A stretch of DNA of 11,139 nucleotides from NCBI GenBank assembly GCA_031279795.1, contig JAITHZ010000024.1:1-11139 (forward strand), read 5' to 3'. The notes beneath the pieces were generated by a model. It worked only from the letters and a program-made list of their open reading frames with translations, searched no databases and had not been told where the DNA came from. This document shows positions 1 to 5,749 of the stretch, in pieces. Position 1 is the stretch's first letter. The number at the start of each line of letters is the position of its first letter. The translations under genes were made by a program, and so were the position numbers. This DNA is from Bacteroidales bacterium. GTDB lineage: Bacteria; Bacteroidota; Bacteroidia; Bacteroidales; WRGA01.

Positions 1-1
1 G

Positions 2-406
2 ACTCTTTCGTTTGAAGTATTACCTATTGCAACAGAATGTGATAAGCCAAAAGGAAAAGTAAAAATTGAACTGAAAATGGACGCATATAATTCGAATTCC
101 AAATGGGCAATTCAATTCATTACGCCAAATGACTACGATAATTTTAAAGGAGATGATGGCTGTTTCTCAACTGCTACCAGTTTCAACCTCAAACATGCAG
201 CCGAAATTATCAATGAGGAGTTAAAAAAACAAAAAAAAACTAATGCAGTTGTTTTTTACGACCCTATAACGCTCGTTGAATCAGACGATTGGGATAAGTA
301 TGATGCAAACATAGAACTTGCACAAAACGAGGCAAAAAAATTATTGCTTGCACAAGTTGATGATTTTATTAAATGGCTAAAAACAAATAATATAACAATA
401 GAATAA
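2..406 (+). CDS. Unrecognised protein, C-terminal part (5' end outside window)
   Basis: The reading frame is open from base 2, with no stop upstream of the first ATG at 77, so this is most likely the end of a longer gene that begins before the window. The visible 134 residues are hydrophilic, with no signal peptide or membrane segment. An early part reads like mixed beta structure (around KVKIELKMDAYNSNSKWAIQF). It is followed by a lysine-rich helix (HAAEIINEELKKQKK) and an acidic C-terminal helical stretch ending in NITIE. I do not recognise the family. The TAA stop shares one base with the ATG of the radical SAM fragment (TAATG), the usual sign of translational coupling. The two were therefore probably one operon, and this protein may be a partner or substrate of that enzyme, which is inference only. 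The region is clearly more AT-rich than the pectin genes. Confidence 0.72.
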   Translation, partial: TLSFEVLPIATECDKPKGKVKIELKMDAYNSNSKWAIQFITPNDYDNFKGDDGCFSTATSFNLKHAAEIINEELKKQKKTNAVVFYDPITLVESDDWDKYDANIELAQNEAKKLLLAQVDDFIKWLKTNNITIE

Positions 407-645
407 TGCACGTTACTTTGCATATAACGACGGGCTGTAATTTGAATTGTCGCTATTGCTATTCGCCACCGACAAGCCGTAACGATATGTCGCAGCAAAC
501 GGCTTTTCAAGCTATTGATTTTATTTCCGAAAACTATCCGGTCAATACGGGAATTATATTTTTTGGCGGCGAGCCACTTTTGAAAAAAGATTTAATCAGA
601 GAAACCATTGCATACAGCCATACAAAATTAAGAATTAGGAATTAA
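406..645 (+). CDS. Radical SAM enzyme, N-terminal fragment (probable pseudogene)
   Basis: The 79-residue product begins with the start of a radical SAM domain. C11, C15 and C18 form the CxxxCxxC [4Fe-4S] motif (GCNLNCRYCY), and GGEPL at 54-58 is the SAM-binding GGE motif. The start resembles SPASM-type or peptide-maturing radical SAM enzymes that open with a short strand, TLHITTGCNLNC. Family members are usually 300-450 residues, so most of the barrel and any auxiliary cluster domain is missing. The last residues (LRIRN, then stop) are encoded by a 7-bp tandem repeat beginning at 626, so the gene was cut within about codon 74 and its stop is supplied by the repeat. I see no continuation of the enzyme in any frame downstream. 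As it stands it cannot be a functional radical SAM enzyme. An assembly join across the repeat is an alternative to a real truncation. Confidence 0.82.
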   Translation: MHVTLHITTGCNLNCRYCYSPPTSRNDMSQQTAFQAIDFISENYPVNTGIIFFGGEPLLKKDLIRETIAYSHTKLRIRN

Positions 646-653
646 GAATTAAG
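626..653 (+). repeat. Heptanucleotide tandem repeat, AATTARG x4
   Basis: Four in-phase 7-bp units (AATTAAG, AATTAGG, AATTAAG, AATTAAG). The repeat overlaps the last codons of the radical SAM fragment and supplies its TAA stop. Read in that frame the repeat gives the tail RIRN followed by a stop. Confidence 0.92.
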
Positions 654-783
654 AAACTCGCAAGTTTTAGTAACTCTCAACTTTTTATTTTATTTTCATA
701 AACAACATTGGAATATTGGAATAATATTCATAGAAATATTAAATATTAGTATTCTTAATTTTCTTAATTCCTAATTCTTAATT
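626..783. repeat. Perfect 23-bp inverted repeat (arms 626-648 and 761-783)
   Basis: The arm at 626-648 is the exact reverse complement of 761-783, separated by 112 bp of AT-rich sequence without an ORF. It lies between the convergent ends of the radical SAM fragment and the GH43 gene. The arms are made of the 7-bp repeat units, so the symmetry follows from two heptad arrays meeting in opposite orientation. The intervening 654-752 holds nothing else I can identify apart from a short imperfect duplication of TTGGAATA. A 23-bp AT-only-rich stem with such a long loop is a poor intrinsic terminator, though it could stall transcription from either side. Confidence 0.85.
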
Positions 784-813
784 CCTAATTCCTAATTCCT
801 AATTCCTAATTCT
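763..813 (-). repeat. Heptanucleotide tandem repeat, seven units, overlapping the GH43 stop
   Basis: Seven in-phase units of CYTAATT on the + strand (AATTARG on the - strand) run from 763 to 811. A further imperfect unit lies at 754-760. The GH43 gene runs into this array: its last codons (ELGIRN) and TAG stop at 792-794 are repeat sequence. The orientation is opposite to the arrays at 626 and 10771. Confidence 0.92.
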
Positions 814-2474
814 ACCCTGAACCAGTCTATTTCAACACGACCTCCGTCATTGTTATGCACTGGACGACTGCAAAACAAGCCGACTTTTGCGCCAATCCAT
901 TTTCCTTCTTTCGCGGTGAATGTATTTCCCAACGGCTGATATTTTTTGCCATCAGCGCTGTAACTGAATCTGCAGGCTGCATTGGATTGGATTTCTACAC
1001 GTAAGTAAACGGTATTGCCAGTGAGGAGTATGCTGGCATTTTCTTTCTCGACGCCTCCTTTTTCGGCTTCTCTGCATTCATTCTGAAACAGGCGCAACCC
1101 TTCCGGCCTGTTTTCCAGCGAAAGCAAAGCATAATCCATTCCCATAACAACCAATCCGGTACGTTCTCCCTTGAGGCTTTCCGATGGAATGAACGTTATG
1201 TTGGCTGTAGCTGTCAAATCGGTGCCTGTCAACTTTTGCAACAGCAGATTCGGAACGTCCCACAGGCTTTTATAGTTTTCGGGCACAGGAACAGAATACA
1301 AGCACAACACTCCCTTATCGGGCTTGGCAAAATACCACCAATCCGTCGGATTAGCGTGCCACTGCCATTGCCATCCGATTTGTCCGGTCAGGAACTCGTC
1401 GCTTTCAACGGGCGTTTCTGCAGGATAAGTGGTTCCTGCTGCCGGTTTCTTGCAGGTTGCTACCGGTTCGCCGCATCCGTCTCCATCTCTGTCTTCGCCA
1501 ATGACAGGCCAGTCGTTCACCCATTTCATCGGCTGCAAATGCACCACACGACCAAAAGCATACCTGTCCTGAAAGTGCAAGAACCAGTCTTCGCCAGTTG
1601 CAGTATCCACCCAACCGCCCTGATGCGGGCCGTTGATAGAAGTACTTCCCTGCGCCATCACCACTTTCCGCTCGTAGGGTCCGAAAATGTCTGCTGAGCG
1701 CAACGCCACTTGCCAGCCGGTAGCTACGCCGCCGGCCGGCGCAAGAATATAGTAATAACCGTTTCGTTTGTAGAGTTTCGGCCCTTCAATTGTCGGGTCT
1801 AATTCGTGGCCATCGTAAACAATCCGGCTTTGTCCGATAGCCTTTTTGCCGTCGGGAGTTAAACGGCTAACGGCCAATACACTCTTGAAACCGGCTCGAC
1901 TGCCTGCATAAGCATGAACCAGATAGGCTTCGCCATTATCGTCCCAAAACGGACAGGGATCAATAAGGCCTTTTCCGGCTTTTACCAATGCGGGCGTTTC
2001 CCATTCTCCGGCAGGATTCCGGGTTTTTGTCATGTAAATGCCATAGTCGGGGTCGCCGTAGTAAATATGCAACTCGCCGTTGCGATACCGGATAGAAGGC
2101 GCCCACACGCCGTTACCGTGCTGAGGTTTATCAAAAACATCTTCTGGATACAGTCTCTGAATGGCGGCGCCAATGATTTTCCAGTTCACCAGATCTTTTG
2201 AATGAAGTATCTGCAAGCCCGGTATGCAATTAAAACTCGAAGCTGTCATGTAGTAATCATCATCTGCTCGGCACACATCAGGGTCGGAATAATCGGCATA
2301 TAATACCGGATTTTTATACATGCCGTTGCCCAAGTCCGATACCCATACTTTCGACAAGTAAAGAGACTCGTTTTTCAAATCTTTTACCGACTTGTCCAAA
2401 TCTCCGGCCATCAATTTACCAGATGCAGCCAAAACAAGCCAAACGGCCAAATTCATAAGCTTTAATTGCTTCAT
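792..2474 (-). CDS. GH43 family glycoside hydrolase (arabinofuranosidase/xylosidase type), secreted
   Basis: This 560-residue enzyme has a Sec signal peptide (about 1-23, ending KLMAG) and a GH43 five-bladed propeller at about 55-340. All three catalytic positions are visible: the base D64 in YSDPDVCR, the pKa-modulating D172 in GLIDPCPFWDDNG, and the acid E230 in DPTIEGPKLYKRNG. A C-terminal concanavalin-like sandwich (about 355-554) ends in the usual EIDWFRVE, as in beta-xylosidase/arabinofuranosidase two-domain GH43 enzymes. I would expect exo-removal of L-arabinofuranose or xylose from pectin side chains, but the exact substrate cannot be read from sequence; subfamily 12 is a guess. No lipobox or T9SS domain is present, so a periplasmic site is likely. 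The gene lies 62 bp downstream of the CE8 gene, in the same operon. Its last residues (LGIRN) and its stop come from the 7-bp repeat, which begins right after the natural domain end. Confidence 0.94.
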   Translation of the reverse strand: MKQLKLMNLAVWLVLAASGKLMAGDLDKSVKDLKNESLYLSKVWVSDLGNGMYKNPVLYADYSDPDVCRADDDYYMTASSFNCIPGLQILHSKDLVNWKIIGAAIQRLYPEDVFDKPQHGNGVWAPSIRYRNGELHIYYGDPDYGIYMTKTRNPAGEWETPALVKAGKGLIDPCPFWDDNGEAYLVHAYAGSRAGFKSVLAVSRLTPDGKKAIGQSRIVYDGHELDPTIEGPKLYKRNGYYYILAPAGGVATGWQVALRSADIFGPYERKVVMAQGSTSINGPHQGGWVDTATGEDWFLHFQDRYAFGRVVHLQPMKWVNDWPVIGEDRDGDGCGEPVATCKKPAAGTTYPAETPVESDEFLTGQIGWQWQWHANPTDWWYFAKPDKGVLCLYSVPVPENYKSLWDVPNLLLQKLTGTDLTATANITFIPSESLKGERTGLVVMGMDYALLSLENRPEGLRLFQNECREAEKGGVEKENASILLTGNTVYLRVEIQSNAACRFSYSADGKKYQPLGNTFTAKEGKWIGAKVGLFCSRPVHNNDGGRVEIDWFRVELGIRN

Positions 2475-2536
2475 TTTTCTATTATTATTGAACGATTATT
2501 TTCGTCCTGTTTTCATTCACTTTTAAATGCCGTTTC

Positions 2537-3487
2537 CTATCTTAACGGATTCCAGTTATCATAGCCTTTCATGACGTTTTCTATTGTGTATTTTTTTACG
2601 TCATCCGGCTTTGTTATCCAAGCCGGACGGCTTGATGTGTCGGCGCCTTTTCCGGTGTTTTGATACTCTACGTAACGGGCGGTTTTTTCATTTTCTGGGT
2701 TGCGCCAGTTGTCCCAGCCTTTGGATGCAATGCCTTCGGGCAGTTCGCAATGCATAAACAAGGTCATTGCATACGGACGCCACGGACGTCCCAGATATAC
2801 GCTTGTAACGCCTTCGGACAAGAGAATCCGGCACCGGTTGAAAATATATCCGAACTCAATATGCGCAGGCGTACTGGCGGCGGTGATGTACGAATTTTTC
2901 TTGCACAGGATGTCGCAATTCTCAAACCAGCAGGTCGAAGGGCCGAAAATGAAATCGGTAGTTCCCTCAATGTGGCAATTCTCGAAATATTGACGCATGT
3001 TTTCCCTGCCTGCATAAATGGTATCCTGATGCCCGATCAGACGGCAATTGCGGAAAACAATGCGGTCGCCTTCGAGATGCAGAGCAACAGCTTGCCCCAA
3101 CGGGAGCGACGAGTTTTCGACGGTCAGATTTTCTACCGTTATATCGTTACCCCGTATAATAAATGTGTAGGAGCGGAATGTTCCCATTTTGTTGATGTTG
3201 GCATGGTCGTCATACGTGATAACCGTCTTCTCCCTGTCTTCACCAATCAGGCGGACGTGGCAAACATGCGCAGGCAGCTCCAGCTTTTCCTTGTAAACGC
3301 CCGAACGGATGAAAATGGTCACTGTTCCGTCAGGGTTGAAAGCTCTAACGGAGTCTATCGCCTGCTGTATGTTTCGGAAATGTCCGCGCCCGTTTCGGTC
3401 TACCACGATGTCGTATTCCGTGTTGTCGGCACATACGGCAATTCGGGCTAAAAGCGCCATGCCGGTGATGAATGCTCGAATAGTCAT
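2537..3487 (-). CDS. Pectin methylesterase (carbohydrate esterase family 8)
   Basis: This 316-residue protein has a short signal peptide (MTIRAFITGMALLARIAVCA, cut near 20/21) and a single right-handed beta-helix pectinesterase domain covering almost all the rest. The CE8 signatures are in order: GVYKEK at 63-68, GQAVAL with oxyanion-hole Q132, GHQDT with Q154 and acid/base D155, GTTDFIFG with nucleophile D178, and LGRPW with R234 and W236. All catalytic residues are present. It hydrolyses methyl esters of homogalacturonan, giving methanol and de-esterified pectin, the form that pectate lyases prefer. It starts only 12 bp after the upstream PL1 gene ends and is followed by GH43, so the three should be co-transcribed. 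The cysteine at -2 does not make a proper lipobox, so the product is soluble, probably periplasmic or exported. Confidence 0.96.
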   Translation of the reverse strand: MTIRAFITGMALLARIAVCADNTEYDIVVDRNGRGHFRNIQQAIDSVRAFNPDGTVTIFIRSGVYKEKLELPAHVCHVRLIGEDREKTVITYDDHANINKMGTFRSYTFIIRGNDITVENLTVENSSLPLGQAVALHLEGDRIVFRNCRLIGHQDTIYAGRENMRQYFENCHIEGTTDFIFGPSTCWFENCDILCKKNSYITAASTPAHIEFGYIFNRCRILLSEGVTSVYLGRPWRPYAMTLFMHCELPEGIASKGWDNWRNPENEKTARYVEYQNTGKGADTSSRPAWITKPDDVKKYTIENVMKGYDNWNPLR

Positions 3488-3499
3488 ATAATTCGTGTA

Positions 3500-4885
3500 T
3501 TAGTGTATAATATTTTCGACAAGGCTGTTCAGATATACTTCCAGATAAGTGTATCCTTCGTCATTTTTATCAGTCGCTTTTTTCAACGGGTAATTGGCGT
3601 TGAGCCAGCCGTCGGGGATGCCATCCCTGTCGGAATCGGCAATGGGTTTATCGAAAGTGTAGTTGTCCCACCCGCCGACATCGTTTTGCGAATCGACGTG
3701 TCCGGCTTTGGTTTTTTTGTCGGCCGAAGCCCTGACCGGTGCGAGTCCTTCCCGCACTTCGCAGATAACGCGCTCGTCGGTTTTATCCCGTCTGAAACTT
3801 GCTCCCGCGCCATTCAATACCTTTTCGTAAGCCGTTTGAGCGTCGTCGGTAGCTATCGGCGGCACATCGAATGGCGCAGATGCGATCAGTTCTTTTTTGT
3901 CTTTATCGCCGCGCGGCTGCAATCCCAACCGGTTATCTCCGGTAACGTCCGCGCTTCCGTCCATATAGTTTCCATTCAGGTAAAATGTACCCCACACGCC
4001 AGACGGCTGCTTGTTTGTACCGTCGTCAGCATTTGGCGAGAAAATCCGGTTGCGCACGGTCGAGGCCGTAGCAGCGCCGGGCTTGTAATAGTTGTTGATG
4101 AAATTATAACTGCCGCCCTCGCCTGCATATCCGCTGTTTATTCCCCAGTTGTAGATGATGTTATTACGGAAATCGACTAATTCCAAATCGGGACGATTCG
4201 AGTAGCGACTGCCGCACATGCGCGGGTTCCGGCTATCGTGGCTGGCCAGCAGGTTGTGATGGAACGAGGCCTTATAGCCTCCCCAGATGCCTCCATAGCC
4301 ATGATTTCCTTTCTTGTGTGTCGATCCGCGCAAGCTTTCGGAGAGGATGCACCATTGAAGCGTAAAGTTCTCGTTGTTGTAAAACGAAGCGCATTCGTCC
4401 GTACTCCAGCTCATGGAACAATGGTCGATAATAATACCTTTATGGCGGCTGGCCGATAGCGCGTCATCTTGCACGCCTTGCAAATCGCCCATACGAAAGC
4501 GGACGAACCGGATAATGACATTGTCGCCCTGTATTCTGACCGAGTTGTCGGCAATGCAGATTCCGTCGCCTGGCGCGCTCTGGCCGGCAATGGTCGTATT
4601 GGAAAACACACGTAACACCGACTTCAGGCGAATAATACCGGCTACGTTGAACAAAACCGTCTTGCGGCCTTCCTGACTCAAACACCACCTGAGCGAACCT
4701 TCTTTCTGTTTCGCATCGCCCTCTTCGGTGTCTTCAAGCGTATTGACGTAATAGACCTCGCCTCCGCGTCCGCCGGCAACGTACTTCCCGCCGCCCTCTG
4801 CGCCGGGGAAAGCGGGCGTTTGGGCTTGAGAAGGAAAAACGAATCCGACTATAAATGCACATACGATAAGCGTTGTTTTTTTCAT
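3500..4885 (-). CDS. Pectate lyase, polysaccharide lyase family 1
   Basis: This 461-residue protein has a clear Sec signal peptide (1-22, FPSQAQ) and a PL1 beta-helix from about 25. Diagnostic segments are AFPGAEGGGKYVAGGRGG (26-42), GSLRWCLS (63-70), TTIAGQSAPGDGI (97-109), IIIDHCSMSWSTDE (151-164, acidic Ca2+-site region) and SRNPRM (218-223), where the conserved arginine cluster provides the catalytic base. A DSDRDGIPDGW motif at 417-427 looks like a thrombospondin-3 type Ca2+ loop, common near the end of Bacteroidetes PL1 enzymes. It cleaves polygalacturonate by beta-elimination, leaving 4,5-unsaturated ends. It lacks a T9SS sorting domain, unlike its larger paralogue at 5741-8506. First gene of the PL1-CE8-GH43 operon. 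I found no good consensus promoter in the ~97 bp before its ATG, although a motif shared with the next upstream gene lies there (4932-4951). Confidence 0.95.
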   Translation of the reverse strand: MKKTTLIVCAFIVGFVFPSQAQTPAFPGAEGGGKYVAGGRGGEVYYVNTLEDTEEGDAKQKEGSLRWCLSQEGRKTVLFNVAGIIRLKSVLRVFSNTTIAGQSAPGDGICIADNSVRIQGDNVIIRFVRFRMGDLQGVQDDALSASRHKGIIIDHCSMSWSTDECASFYNNENFTLQWCILSESLRGSTHKKGNHGYGGIWGGYKASFHHNLLASHDSRNPRMCGSRYSNRPDLELVDFRNNIIYNWGINSGYAGEGGSYNFINNYYKPGAATASTVRNRIFSPNADDGTNKQPSGVWGTFYLNGNYMDGSADVTGDNRLGLQPRGDKDKKELIASAPFDVPPIATDDAQTAYEKVLNGAGASFRRDKTDERVICEVREGLAPVRASADKKTKAGHVDSQNDVGGWDNYTFDKPIADSDRDGIPDGWLNANYPLKKATDKNDEGYTYLEVYLNSLVENIIH

Positions 4886-4926
4886 TTGAATGAAATCATT
4901 TAATATAATAACTTTTTATTCGACAA

Positions 4927-4969
4927 GATAATTTCCCGAAGGATAATAAACGTTGTTGTCGGGTAATCA
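4927..4969. repeat. Imperfect ~43-bp direct repeat, copy A
   Basis: This segment matches 5661-5705. The core at 4932-4951 and 5665-5684 is identical at 18 of 20 bases (ending GGATAATAAAC on the + strand). Weaker similarity extends to a shared GTAAT near the right end, with small gaps. The two copies flank the DUF5053/54-aa gene pair. Copy A lies 47-66 bp upstream of the PL1 start codon. Confidence 0.7.
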
Positions 4970-4982
4970 AGCCAGCGTTGAT

Positions 4983-5432
4983 TTACAACGAAGCGCTTAA
5001 TGAGCCTAATTTTTGAGAAATATCATTAAGAGCAAAACGCATTATTTCCATTTCCTGGGGGGTAAATGCAGCAGGCTTCCCATTTACGATATTGCCATTT
5101 ACCCGCTGGTATATCCAAGTGTCTGACTTTTTGAAATATTCTTTTGCGATGTATGCCATGGAAATTACCAGCGTTACTTCTTTGAATTTTTGTCGTAAAA
5201 CCAGGTTTTCTGCTCTGTTGGCAGTATCTTTCGCATACGCAAGTATTTCTTCTGCAAAAGCGTCGGGATTCTGTTTGCGCAATTCATCCAGTTGCAATTC
5301 TATTTTTGCCAGTTCTTCCGGATCGTCCGTATTATGAATTGCTTCTTTTAATTTTAACATTTGCTCTTTCATACATTTGCTTTTTTCAATTCTTTCCCGT
5401 GAAGGAGAGGTAGTTCTTTGTTTAGCGTCCAA
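4983..5432 (-). CDS. Probable DUF5053-family protein
   Basis: The frame encodes 149 residues from a TTG at 5432, or 129 from ATG at 5372. The second may be the true start, since TTG starts are uncommon and residues 1-20 are featureless and polar; the first would overlap the upstream small gene by 11 bp and suit translational coupling. The N-terminal half (21-80) is strongly helical, with coiled-coil character (MLKLKEAIHNTDDPEELAKI). The C-terminal block around 92-144 (AYIAKEYFKKSDTWIYQRVNG, NGKPAAFTP, FALNDISQKLGS) matches my memory of the DUF5053 family, small Bacteroidetes proteins of about 130 residues with a helix-turn-helix-like end, often in accessory regions. Function is unknown; a DNA-binding role is possible but unproven. 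There is no signal peptide, so it is cytoplasmic, which sets it apart from the exported enzymes around it. Its DNA is visibly more AT-rich than theirs. Confidence 0.85.
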   Translation of the reverse strand: MDAKQRTTSPSRERIEKSKCMKEQMLKLKEAIHNTDDPEELAKIELQLDELRKQNPDAFAEEILAYAKDTANRAENLVLRQKFKEVTLVISMAYIAKEYFKKSDTWIYQRVNGNIVNGKPAAFTPQEMEIMRFALNDISQKLGSLSASL

Positions 5433-5586
5433 GTTCTTTCAGTCTCTCTACAATCCTTTCGATTTCTTTATCCAAGTATAATTTTATCTGTTGAGACCTC
5501 ATTGATACATCTCTATAAAATGAGAGAATTGTTAAGAGGTCTTTTTGAAGATTCTTTTTTTCTTTCTCTTCTTCTCGGTTCAACAT
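5422..5586 (-). CDS. Small 54-residue helical protein upstream of the DUF5053 gene
   Basis: An ATG at 5586 opens a 54-codon frame ending in TAA at 5422-5424. The product starts MLNREEEKEKKNLQKDLL and ends IERIVERLKELGR. It is charged, without cysteine, and predicted almost entirely helical, with a heptad-like pattern of I/L/V that suggests a short coiled coil. I do not recognise it. Support for its being real comes from context: a consensus Bacteroidetes promoter ends about 30 bp before the ATG (5616-5647), with nothing else for it to drive, and its stop overlaps the TTG of the following frame, giving an operon-like pair. It may partner with the DUF5053 protein. Small size and lack of known relatives keep confidence moderate. 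Confidence 0.6.
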   Translation of the reverse strand: MLNREEEKEKKNLQKDLLTILSFYRDVSMRSQQIKLYLDKEIERIVERLKELGR

Positions 5587-5615
5587 GTCAATTATCTTTT
5601 ATTGATTTAACGATG

Positions 5616-5647
5616 CAAATGTAATAAGATATTTCTTATTGAGCAAA
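5616..5647 (-). promoter_or_regulatory. Bacteroidetes-type promoter (TTTG-N20-TACATTTG)
   Basis: On the - strand, TTTG at 5647-5644 is followed after exactly 20 nt by TACATTTG at 5623-5616. This is a full match to the Bacteroidetes sigma-70-like (sigma-ABfr) consensus, TTTG at -33 and TAnnTTTG at -7 with a 19-21 nt spacer. Transcription should start near 5609, giving a leader of roughly 20 nt before the ATG at 5586. Confidence 0.75.
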
Positions 5648-5660
5648 TTTTCCGGAGAAA

Positions 5661-5705
5661 GACATTTTCCAAAGGATAATAAACTTTTTCCGAACAGTAA
5701 TATCA
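5661..5705. repeat. Imperfect ~45-bp direct repeat, copy B
   Basis: Same-orientation partner of 4927-4969 (core 18/20 identical). It lies just upstream of the -33 element of the promoter at 5616-5647, about 55-75 bp before the predicted start of transcription, where an activator site could lie. Alternatively it is one end of a duplication made when the small gene pair arrived. Confidence 0.68.
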
Positions 5706-5728
5706 AAATTAGCTTATTATCAGCAAGT

Positions 5729-5749
5729 AATCACTAATCACTAATTAAT
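5729..5749 (-). repeat. Short heptad repeat overlapping the large PL1 stop
   Basis: Two exact units of AATCACT (5729-5742) are followed by the related AATTAAT. The TAG stop of the large pectate lyase (5741-5743) lies inside it. It has the same 7-bp period as the AATTAGG arrays but a different unit sequence. Confidence 0.6.

Noticed and set aside
626..783. Intrinsic terminator between the convergent genes
   Set aside because: The stem is nearly all A/T and the loop is 112 nt, unlike a Rho-independent terminator; kept only as an inverted repeat.
763..813. CRISPR-like array
   Set aside because: Units are 7 bp and directly abutting, with no spacers; no cas genes in the window.
2660..3451. A 263-codon + strand frame opposite the CE8 gene
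   Set aside because: The - strand frame carries all CE8 catalytic motifs; the + frame is its antisense shadow.
3426..3487. Lipoprotein signal for the CE8 protein (cysteine near the signal peptide end)
   Set aside because: The residue before the cysteine is valine, which does not fit a lipobox; ordinary signal-peptidase-I cleavage after VCA fits better.
4886..4982. Consensus promoter for the PL1-CE8-GH43 operon
   Set aside because: Best candidate (TATCTTGT on the - strand) misses the TTTG core and has no -33 partner at 19-21 nt.
5422..5432. Frameshift joining the 54-aa frame and the DUF5053 frame into one gene
   Set aside because: The 54-aa frame has its own ATG and promoter, and the DUF5053 core is complete without it; a short overlap is normal for coupled genes.
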